Below are positions 1 to 5,401 of a stretch of 5,401 bases of DNA, in pieces. Each line of letters opens with the position of its first letter. Within the stretch, counting starts at the first letter, position 1. Position numbers and translations under genes: made by a program. The stretch comes from Phycisphaerae bacterium (GTDB lineage Bacteria > Planctomycetota > Phycisphaerae > UBA1845 > Fen-1342), in contig JALSRY010000046.1 in assembly GCA_026984555.1 (NCBI GenBank), forward strand, positions 1-5,401, written 5' to 3'. The notes under the pieces are model-generated. The model was not told where the DNA came from. It saw only the letters and a list, made by a program, of their open reading frames with translations, and ran no database searches.

Positions 1-57
1 GCGCAGGCGAGGACGGGGGAGCAGGTTTATCCGCGTGGCTGGCGTCGAGCGGTCTGA
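1..57 (+). CDS. Probable 3' end of an upstream gene (partial, unidentified)
   Basis: Frame 1 is open from the window edge to a TGA at 55-57 and encodes about 18 residues ending GWRRAV. Its codons (GCG three times, CAG twice, GAG, ACG, CCG) match the G-ending preference of the genes downstream, better than the other two frames here. The stop would lie 25 bases before the ATG of the next gene, a gap like the 31 and 26 bases further along, which fits membership of the same operon. The tail is too short to assign a family. Frame 3 is also open, to a TGA at 84-86 that would overlap the next ATG (ATGA), but it uses less typical codons such as TTA and GTA. Confidence 0.4.
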   Translation, partial: AQARTGEQVYPRGWRRAV

Positions 58-82
58 CATGGGTATCGAGCGTAGTGGCACC

Positions 83-1654
83 ATGAACAATAGCTGGAAG
101 GGTATCGTTGCGGGATTGCTTCTCGTTGGGCTTGCGGGATGCGCGATGGTTCCGCCCAAGAGCTTTCTCGACCCCACCAAGGTGGGGATGTTCCCGCTGG
201 ACTACCGCGAAGGCGGGATTCGGCGGGTTCTCACGCCGCGGGACGGTCCGATCGCGTTGGCGAACGCGACGGACCCGACGCCGGAAGACCTGGTTCCGGT
301 GTACGAGGACTACCGGATCGGTCCGTTGGATGGGGTGCAAATTTTCATCAACGATTTTTACCAGGCGGGTTTTCCCTACTCGGCGAACATCGAGGTGACG
401 GCGACCGGGTATATCAGTATTCCGCAGCTCGGGTTGATCAAGGTCCAGGGCATGACGGCCCAGGAGCTCGAGCAGGACTTGCGGACGCGGATCCAGGAAG
501 CGGGGATCCTGCCCGATCCGATCATCCAGGTGCTGGTGACGAACAAACGGTACCAGTATTTCAATGTCATTGGATCGGTGAGTCGCGCGGGGGCGTACCC
601 GCTGACGCAGCCCGACACGCGGTTGCTCGATGTGCTGGGCATGGTGGGGGACATCGGCCCCGAGGCGAAGCGGTTGTACGTCATACGCAGAGTGGGTGCG
701 GGGAAGGTTGGCGGCGAGCAGTCGGGGTCGGAGACGCCGAGCGGCGAGGAAGAAGAGAAGCTCATCATTCCGCCGCCCGATGAGAGCGCGCTGGGGAGCA
801 CGCTTTCGGTTCAGGTTGGTGATGGTTCTGCGCAGCGGTCGCCGAAGAAGCCGGCCGCGAGCGCCCCGGATCGAGCGTTCGAGGAGGTGATGTCGCCGGG
901 CGGGCGGCAGTCTGGCGGGACGAAGCAAGCGGCGAAGTCGCGGATGGCCCCGTTGATCTACGATCCGACGACGGGAAAGCTGAGGGAAGCACCGTCGCGG
1001 GCTTCGTCGTCGGCGTCGTCGTCGGGTGGGAAGCCGGCATCGTCCGCGTCGGGCGGCGCGGCGACGGGGGAGGCTGTGGGGGACGAAGAGCCGTTCGACT
1101 GGGAGGCGATTCCCGAGTACGAGTTGTCGCAACGGGTGATCGAGATCGACGTGGAAGCGCTCCGGTCGGGTGATCCGCGTTACAACATCGTGGTGCGCAA
1201 CCGCGACGTGATCAATATTCCGGTGGACACGGGCGTGTTCTACATGATGGGGGAGGTGAGCCGGCCGGGCGTGTACGCGTTCAACGCGCGTGAGATCACG
1301 ATCAAGCAGGCGATTGCCACCGTGGGTGGGTTTTCGCAACTGGCGTGGCCGTCGCGTTGCGAGATCATCCGGCGGGAGAAGGGCACCGACAAGCAGATCA
1401 CGATTCCGGTCAATCTCGATCGCATTTTTGCGGGGCTGGACGACGATATTCTGTTGCGGGACCAGGACATCGTGAACGTCGGTACCGATATCGTGGCGCC
1501 GTTCCTGTTCGTGATTCGCAACTCGTTCCGGTTCGCGTACGGATTCGGTTTCGTGTACGACCGCAACTTTGCCGACAAGGACGCTTTCGGCGCGAAGATC
1601 AACCCGCAGACGCTACGCATTCAGCGGCGGCAGTCGCGCGGGTTGCCGTTCTAG
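83..1654 (+). CDS. Polysaccharide export outer-membrane lipoprotein (Wza type, SLBB domains)
   Basis: The 523-residue product probably forms the outer-membrane exit channel for an exopolysaccharide. I chose the ATG at 83 because it gives a clean lipoprotein signal: a short polar start with a Lys, a hydrophobic core, then LAGC with the lipidated Cys at residue 20. Starts at GTG 35 or ATG 59 would add a charged stretch before it. No strong ribosome binding site is visible. A poly_export (PF02563-like) domain spans about residues 75-157, opening with DYRIGPLDGVQIFI. A first SLBB fold begins near 157 (FNVIGSVSRAGAYPL) and resumes near 350-382 (VIEIDV, then RNRDVINIP); between lies a low-complexity insert. 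A second SLBB domain covers about 386-465 (YMMGEVSRPGVYAF). An aromatic- and Arg-rich tail follows and ends in Phe. E. coli Wza is near 380 residues, so the insert accounts for most of the extra length. Family assignment is firm; the polysaccharide carried is unknown. Confidence 0.9.
   Translation: MNNSWKGIVAGLLLVGLAGCAMVPPKSFLDPTKVGMFPLDYREGGIRRVLTPRDGPIALANATDPTPEDLVPVYEDYRIGPLDGVQIFINDFYQAGFPYSANIEVTATGYISIPQLGLIKVQGMTAQELEQDLRTRIQEAGILPDPIIQVLVTNKRYQYFNVIGSVSRAGAYPLTQPDTRLLDVLGMVGDIGPEAKRLYVIRRVGAGKVGGEQSGSETPSGEEEEKLIIPPPDESALGSTLSVQVGDGSAQRSPKKPAASAPDRAFEEVMSPGGRQSGGTKQAAKSRMAPLIYDPTTGKLREAPSRASSSASSSGGKPASSASGGAATGEAVGDEEPFDWEAIPEYELSQRVIEIDVEALRSGDPRYNIVVRNRDVINIPVDTGVFYMMGEVSRPGVYAFNAREITIKQAIATVGGFSQLAWPSRCEIIRREKGTDKQITIPVNLDRIFAGLDDDILLRDQDIVNVGTDIVAPFLFVIRNSFRFAYGFGFVYDRNFADKDAFGAKINPQTLRIQRRQSRGLPF
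692..1130 (+). other. Low-complexity insert splitting the first SLBB domain of the export protein
   Basis: About 146 codons (residues 204-349) separate the VIRR strand of the first SLBB domain from the IEIDV strand that normally follows after a short loop. The insert holds an acidic run (GEEEEK), a PPP turn, a basic Ala/Pro patch (SPKKPAA), a Ser/Gly/Ala-rich stretch, and one more ordered-looking segment, LIYDPTTGKLREAP, around 957-995. The frame is intact and base composition resembles the rest of the gene, so it looks like a genuine expanded surface loop rather than an inserted element. Boundaries are estimated from the flanking domain motifs. Confidence 0.7.
1004..1024 (+). repeat. In-frame triplet repeat (TCG)3-GCG-(TCG)3
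   Basis: Seven consecutive codons read TCG TCG TCG GCG TCG TCG TCG and encode SSSASSS inside the low-complexity insert of the export lipoprotein. As a triplet tract, gain or loss of units would lengthen or shorten the Ser-rich linker without shifting the frame. Confidence 0.7.
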
Positions 1655-1668
1655 GCCGCCGGCGGTTC

Positions 1669-1673
1669 AGGAG
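1669..1673 (+). promoter_or_regulatory. Ribosome binding site of the exosortase gene
   Basis: AGGAG lies 12 bases before the ATG at 1686. The spacing is slightly long but it is the only Shine-Dalgarno-like match in the 31-base gap. It supports 1686 as the start over any upstream in-frame start, which would lie inside the preceding gene. Confidence 0.55.
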
Positions 1674-1685
1674 ACCCACACAGGC

Positions 1686-2594
1686 ATGGCATCGGTTCCG
1701 GAGATCAAGCCCGAGTCCGTGCTGGTGTTCGACCGGCCGGCCCAGGTTCGCGCGTTGATCGTGGCGCTGGCGTTCGGTGCGGTTTATCATGTCGTGTTGC
1801 GGACGCTGGTGCGGCAGTGGCAATCGCCGGACTGGTCGCACGGCTGGTTGATACCGTTGTTCAGCGTCTACCTGGTGTACACGCATTGGGAGCGGGTTCG
1901 GCGTGCGCCGGTGCGTCACACGTGGGTTGGCCTGGTTCTGATGCTGGTTTCGCTGGGCATTTACCAGTACTCGCTCTGGGGGGTGGTGATCGGGTACTTG
2001 CGGCCGCTGTCGATGTTGTTGTGTTTGCTGGGGGTCATCATCTACCTGTTCGGGTTGCCGATTCTGCGGCAGGTCTGGGTGCCCTGGGCGTACCTGTTTT
2101 TCGCGATTCCGCTCCCCAAGAGCATCTATTTTTCGCTGACCGATCCGTTGCGGCGGGTGGCGGCGACGGCCGCGACGGGGCTGCTGAGCCTGATTCCCAA
2201 TCTGGATATCGAGCGGGTCGGCTCGACGATTTCCTACATGTACGGCAACCAGAGCGGCGGGTTGGACGTGGCGGATGCGTGCAGCGGCATGCGCAGTGCG
2301 ATGACGCTGTGCGCGCTGGGGGTGGCGGTGGCGTTCGTGTCGGAGCGACCGTGGTGGCAGCGGCTGATCCTGATCGCGATGTGCATTCCGATCGCGATTC
2401 TCGCGAACATCATTCGCGTGACGATCACGTGCGTGATTTACGTGTTCATCGACCCGAAGTACGCCACGGGGACGTACCACGCCATCCTGGGGCTGGGAAC
2501 GCTCATGATCGCGTTTGGCATTTTCGCAGGCGTCGGCTGGCTGCTGAACAACCTGTTCGTGGACGAGCCGGAGACCGGGGGCGAGGCGTCGTGA
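1686..2594 (+). CDS. xrt: Exosortase (EpsH-like transpeptidase/protease)
   Basis: The 302-residue inner-membrane protein belongs to the exosortase family, which is thought to cleave or transfer secreted proteins bearing a PEP-CTERM-like C-terminal tail (motif, helix, basic cluster). About eight hydrophobic helices are visible, roughly at residues 22-39, 52-67, 79-97, 100-123, 129-145, 200-219, 224-255 and 264-288. The family signature is complete: Cys199 in DVADACSGMRS, Arg244 in ANIIRVT and His265 in GTYHAILGLG, with family-like spacing. An N-terminal DWSHGWLIP with His52 matches the conserved SHG region near the first loop. Length fits a stand-alone exosortase without a fused EpsI domain; that domain is the next gene, whose ATG overlaps this stop. 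The start at 1686 follows an AGGAG. The subtype (the family is split into many Xrt classes) cannot be decided by eye, so the recognised sorting motif is unknown. Confidence 0.93.
   Translation: MASVPEIKPESVLVFDRPAQVRALIVALAFGAVYHVVLRTLVRQWQSPDWSHGWLIPLFSVYLVYTHWERVRRAPVRHTWVGLVLMLVSLGIYQYSLWGVVIGYLRPLSMLLCLLGVIIYLFGLPILRQVWVPWAYLFFAIPLPKSIYFSLTDPLRRVAATAATGLLSLIPNLDIERVGSTISYMYGNQSGGLDVADACSGMRSAMTLCALGVAVAFVSERPWWQRLILIAMCIPIAILANIIRVTITCVIYVFIDPKYATGTYHAILGLGTLMIAFGIFAGVGWLLNNLFVDEPETGGEAS
2583..2586 (+). promoter_or_regulatory. Ribosome binding site of the EpsI-family gene, inside the exosortase 3' end
   Basis: GAGG lies 7 bases before the ATG at 2594, within the last codons of the exosortase gene. 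With the TGATG stop/start overlap at 2592-2596 it suggests translational coupling of the two genes. A GTG at 2591 is in frame immediately before the ATG and would add one residue; the ATG has the better spacing. Confidence 0.5.
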
Positions 2595-3472
2595 TGGAGC
2601 CGCGCGAGACGAGTCCCACCGTGGCGGATGGCGAACCGCGGCCCGCGACGCCGGCTCGCGCCAAGGCGGCGCCGGTGGCGCCGCGACGGCCCGTCAGTGT
2701 GCGTTACTACGTTTGCGTGGCGGTCCTGCTGGTCGCGGCCGTGACGATGCAGGGCGTGGCCAACTATCTCAAGGTGACGTTCACGAAGAAAGCGGTCCCG
2801 CTCAAGCGTCCGCTGGTCGCGATGGACACGAGCAAGCTCGGTCCCGAGTATCGTCTCGCGGCGACGCAGCCGCCGCCGTTGAGCGAGGAAGTGCTCGAAA
2901 ACCTCGGTACCCACGAGTATCTCCAGTGGTTCATCGAGGATGTGCGGCGGCCGCCGGACGATCCGCGCGGGTTGGTGCGGCTGTTCATCACGTACTACAC
3001 GGGCAAGGCCGACCCGGTACCCCACAATCCCGAGGAATGTTATTCGGCGGGGGGGGCGTCGTTGGCCGGGAAGACGATGATGACGGTGGACTTGAGCGGT
3101 CCGCATGGCGACCGGGTGGAGATTCCGGTCAAGGTGCTCGATTTCGTGCCGTCGCCGCGCAGCAGCCTGGTGGTGCGGGCGGAGGCGCGGCCGCTGGTGG
3201 TGGCGTACTTTTTCTACACCAACGGCCGGTACGAGACGACGCGCACGGGCGTGCGGGTGGCTACCGGCAGCCTGATGGATCGCTACGCGTATTACTGCAA
3301 GATCGAGATGACGTTCACGGACCGGCAAGCGGGGATTCCCGCGGACCGGAAGCAAACGATGGAAGCCACCCGGGATCTGCTCAAGAAGCTGATGCCGATT
3401 TTGTGGGCGGATCATTTTCAAGACTGGGACGCGCTCAAGCGCGGCGAGGCGCCGGTAGTGCTCGACCGCTGA
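2594..3472 (+). CDS. epsI: Exosortase-associated EpsI-family protein (DUF3485-like)
   Basis: The 292-residue product is a partner protein of exosortases; in some lineages the same domain is fused to the exosortase C-terminus. Its biochemical role is not settled. The N-terminus has about 36 Pro/Ala/Arg-rich cytoplasmic residues, then one membrane helix at about 38-56, leaving the rest outside the inner membrane. The EpsI domain begins near 80 and shows LFITYYTGK, then the hallmark His-x-Pro-x-x-Cys as HNPEEC (His144, Cys149), then VVAYFFYTNGRYETT and a C-terminal helix region DRYAYYCKIEMTF with a second Cys at 235. After the Cys, the usual LPG-like continuation is replaced by YSAGG. The final residues are charged and helical (TRDLLKKLMPILWADHF). 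Overlap with the exosortase stop ties the two together functionally. The assignment rests on motif order and context, without an alignment. Confidence 0.85.
   Translation: MEPRETSPTVADGEPRPATPARAKAAPVAPRRPVSVRYYVCVAVLLVAAVTMQGVANYLKVTFTKKAVPLKRPLVAMDTSKLGPEYRLAATQPPPLSEEVLENLGTHEYLQWFIEDVRRPPDDPRGLVRLFITYYTGKADPVPHNPEECYSAGGASLAGKTMMTVDLSGPHGDRVEIPVKVLDFVPSPRSSLVVRAEARPLVVAYFFYTNGRYETTRTGVRVATGSLMDRYAYYCKIEMTFTDRQAGIPADRKQTMEATRDLLKKLMPILWADHFQDWDALKRGEAPVVLDR
3049..3056 (+). repeat. Homopolymer tract of eight G
   Basis: Eight consecutive G span the codons GCG GGG GGG GCG, beginning three codons after the conserved Cys149 codon (TGT at 3038) of the EpsI-family gene. The frame is intact as written. 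It is the longest G run in the window. Confidence 0.85.
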
Positions 3473-3483
3473 GGATGTGAGGC

Positions 3484-3489
3484 AAGGGA
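3484..3489 (+). promoter_or_regulatory. Ribosome binding site of the TPR protein gene
   Basis: AAGGGA lies 9 bases before the ATG at 3499, in the 26-base gap after the EpsI-family gene. This fits the spacing of a standard Shine-Dalgarno site and supports 3499 as the start. No hairpin with a T run is present in this gap. Confidence 0.55.
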
Positions 3490-3498
3490 TTTTCGAAG

Positions 3499-5401
3499 AT
3501 GGCAAAGAAGCGACTGAATAAGAACCTGGTGGCGTTTGTGACCGCCGGCGGCATTTTTCTGGCCGTGCTGGTCGTGGCGATTGCGGCGTTCAACGCCTCG
3601 CGCCGGGACCCGGAGGTCATCGCGGATCGGGCCCGGGCGGCGGTGAAGAGCGGCGACTACGAGCGGGCCGTGCGTCTGTTCCAGCAGGCATACAAGCAGA
3701 AATCCGAAGCGAAATACCTGATCGAGGCGGCGGAAGTCGAACGCACGCGCGGGCAGTTGCAGAACATGTTTGCGATGCTGAACCTCGCGCACACCCAGTC
3801 GCCGCGCGATCCCGAGATTCTCGGTGCATTGTTGCGGCGTTACTGGGAGATGCGCCGGTACCCGATGGGGCAGTGGGACTCGGTCCGGCAGCGGGCGGAG
3901 AGTCTGCTCGAGCTTCCGGGTCACGATCGGGATCCGCTCGCGCTGGCGTCGCTGGTCGATGCGCTGGACCACCTGGCGGCCCGGGATTCCAAATTCGCCT
4001 CGTCCGCCGAGGACGCGCTGGCCAAGGCGATCGAGGCCGACGCCACGAACGCGTACGTGGCGATCGTTCATGCGGATCATGTTCTGCGCACGGCACGCCA
4101 GGCGTCCTTGGACGCGTCGCGTAGTGGCGACAGCGAGCGGGCCAAGCAGCTCGTGGCCGACGCACGAAAGCAGCAGATCGAGATTCTTCAGCCGTCGCTA
4201 GCGAAGCACCCCGACGTGGTCGAGTTGCGGGTGGCGCTGGCCGACGCGCTGGCCGCGGACAAGCAGTGGGATGTGTGCCAGAAAATGCTCGAAGCGGGTC
4301 TGGCCCAGCAGGGCGACAACGTGGACCTGCACTACGCGATGGCGGGCATGCTGCTCAACCGGGCGCTGCAGGAATGGCAGGATGCGCCGGCCGAGGACGT
4401 TCAAGCGTGGGTACGCCAGGGGATCGAGCATTGCGACAAGGCGATCGCGCTGGCGCCGGCGTTGTACGATGCCTACGCCCGCAAGGCGCAGTTGCAGCGC
4501 ATCGGCTGGCTCAAGGACGGCAAGTGGGACCGCGAGCGGCTGGCCTGCGGCAAGGCGATTCTGGCCGGGTTCGCCAAGGCGCTGGACGATACGGTGGGCG
4601 TTCGGTCATTGCGGGCGGCCCTGGGCAAGGGGGCCCGGCTGCAACTGATCGCGCAGGCGTTCGACTTCGCCCTGAACCTCTACCGGACCAGCAACGAGGC
4701 CGATGTTCGTACCCAGGCCATCACCTACATGAAGCGTTTTCTCCAGGAGGGGCAGACGCAATATCCCCAGCATTCGCTTTCGGCTTTGATGGAAGGGCAC
4801 CTGGCCGAAATCGAGGGGGACGATCGGCGGGCCGTCAAGGCGTTCGAGAAGACGATCGAACAGGTGCAGAAGGGCATGGGGCCGACGGCATTCGCCAATC
4901 TCGCCCGGCAGGAGCTGGTGCGGATTTATCGGCGGAGCGAGAAACTGGGGCTCTCGCTGCGGTATACGCAGGAATTGTTGGCCTATTACCGCAACACCGG
5001 GCAGAAGCCGCCGCTGTGGCTCTACCTCAACGAAGCCGAGGTGCTGACCCAGCTCAATCGGCGTCAGGAGGCGCTCGACCTGGTTGATTCGATTTCGCCG
5101 CAATACCCCGACGATCCGCGGTTGCGGACGATGCGGGCGCGGTTGCTGGCGTTGGCCAACCGGGGGAAAGAGGCGGAGAAGCTGCTCGAATCCGCCAGCA
5201 GCGACGATCCGCGCATGTGGGTGAACCAGGCGCGTGTGGCGGCGTACAACAAGAACTTCGACGAGGCGGTGCGTTTGTTGAACAAGGCGATCGAGGCGGT
5301 GCCGAACAGCTCGTCGGCGATTCGGCTGATGGTCACGACGCTGATGCACGCCGACCGGAAGGACGAAGCGCTCGATTTCGTGCGCAAGCAGTTGGCGAGC
5401 A
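3499..5401 (+). CDS. Membrane-anchored TPR-repeat protein, exosortase/EPS locus (3' partial)
   Basis: The frame is open from ATG 3499 to the window end, giving 634 complete codons with no stop. The start MAKKRLNKN is basic and is followed by one hydrophobic helix at about residues 10-31 with no lipobox and no clear signal-peptidase site, so it is probably an N-in anchor with the body outside the inner membrane. The body is almost entirely helical and Ala/Leu/Glu/Arg-rich. TPR-like helix pairs are visible near 42-70 (VKSGDYERAVRLFQQAY), 72-100, 429-460 (HLAEIEGDDRRAVKAFEK) and in a regular array from about 507 to the end, including YNKNFDEAVRLLNKAIEAVP. The middle (about 110-420) is TPR-like but degenerate. 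Exosortase/EPS loci in proteobacteria carry a TPR lipoprotein (PrsT); this protein has a similar place and architecture but a different anchor, and homology is not shown. A scaffold or assembly role is inference only. Confidence 0.85.
   Translation, partial: MAKKRLNKNLVAFVTAGGIFLAVLVVAIAAFNASRRDPEVIADRARAAVKSGDYERAVRLFQQAYKQKSEAKYLIEAAEVERTRGQLQNMFAMLNLAHTQSPRDPEILGALLRRYWEMRRYPMGQWDSVRQRAESLLELPGHDRDPLALASLVDALDHLAARDSKFASSAEDALAKAIEADATNAYVAIVHADHVLRTARQASLDASRSGDSERAKQLVADARKQQIEILQPSLAKHPDVVELRVALADALAADKQWDVCQKMLEAGLAQQGDNVDLHYAMAGMLLNRALQEWQDAPAEDVQAWVRQGIEHCDKAIALAPALYDAYARKAQLQRIGWLKDGKWDRERLACGKAILAGFAKALDDTVGVRSLRAALGKGARLQLIAQAFDFALNLYRTSNEADVRTQAITYMKRFLQEGQTQYPQHSLSALMEGHLAEIEGDDRRAVKAFEKTIEQVQKGMGPTAFANLARQELVRIYRRSEKLGLSLRYTQELLAYYRNTGQKPPLWLYLNEAEVLTQLNRRQEALDLVDSISPQYPDDPRLRTMRARLLALANRGKEAEKLLESASSDDPRMWVNQARVAAYNKNFDEAVRLLNKAIEAVPNSSSAIRLMVTTLMHADRKDEALDFVRKQLAS

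Noticed and set aside
35..82. Alternative GTG (35) or ATG (59) starts for the export lipoprotein
   Set aside because: They would place a charged segment before the signal peptide and overlap the probable upstream coding tail. The ATG at 83 gives a normal lipoprotein signal with the Cys at residue 20.
1656..1665. Perfect palindrome CCGCCGGCGG just after the export gene stop
   Set aside because: It has no loop and no following T run, and such palindromes arise easily in GC-rich DNA. It is not supported as a terminator or operator.
1599..2480. Long open frame on the minus strand opposite the exosortase
   Set aside because: It is rich in Arg, His, Pro and Gln with no recognisable domain, as expected from the complement of a GC-biased gene. 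The plus strand encodes a clear exosortase.
3473..3498. Possible terminator between the EpsI-family and TPR genes
   Set aside because: The 26-base gap holds no inverted repeat, and the TTTT at 3490-3493 lacks a stem before it. Readthrough is more likely.
2438..3505. 355-codon open frame on the minus strand opposite the EpsI-family gene
   Set aside because: Its composition (Arg/His/Pro-rich) is that of a shadow frame. The plus-strand frame has the membrane helix and EpsI motifs.
4266..5087. Open frame in another + frame inside the TPR gene
   Set aside because: It is Gly/Arg/Ala-rich without helical periodicity, while the overlapping frame from 3499 has consistent TPR pattern and host-like codon use throughout.
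1..5401. CRISPR arrays, tRNA or rRNA genes, insertion sequences, attachment sites
   Set aside because: The window is almost wholly filled by four coding genes, and I saw no spaced direct repeats, transposase motifs or cloverleaf-like segments.

Overview
The window is GC-rich with a strong preference for G- or C-ending codons. It carries four closely spaced genes, all on the + strand, plus what is probably the last few codons of a fifth gene at the left edge. Together they form an exopolysaccharide/exosortase locus: a lipoprotein polysaccharide-export protein of the Wza type, an eight-helix exosortase with its Cys/Arg/His active-site set, a separate EpsI-domain exosortase-associated protein, and a membrane-anchored TPR protein cut by the right edge. 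The sequence has the look of a Gram-negative-type bacterium. The separate exosortase and EpsI genes beside a long SLBB export lipoprotein suggest Planctomycetota (perhaps Phycisphaerae) or a related environmental lineage, but this is inferred from memory of gene content and style, not from a marker gene.

Layout: 1-57, probable 3' end of an upstream gene. 83-1654, outer-membrane export lipoprotein with a poly_export domain and two SLBB domains, the first split by a low-complexity insert of about 140 residues. 1686-2594, exosortase. 2594-3472, EpsI-family protein, whose start overlaps the exosortase stop by one base (TGATG). 3499-5401, TPR protein starting with an uncleaved-looking membrane anchor and still open at the window end. 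Gaps are 31, -1 and 26 bases, with no visible terminator, so co-transcription is likely. No stretch over 100 bases lacks a gene.

How they may work together: the export lipoprotein would be the outer-membrane exit for a polysaccharide. The exosortase and its EpsI partner would process proteins with PEP-CTERM-like C-terminal sorting tails in the inner membrane and hand them to the cell surface or matrix. The TPR protein resembles, in position and architecture, the TPR proteins that accompany exosortase/EPS loci, and is a candidate extracytoplasmic scaffold. No sorting substrate, glycosyltransferase, chain-length regulator or transcription factor is visible here; these would have to lie outside the window. 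The most unusual points are the insert inside the first SLBB domain, an 8-base G tract directly after the conserved Cys codon of the EpsI gene, and the uncharacterised TPR protein.
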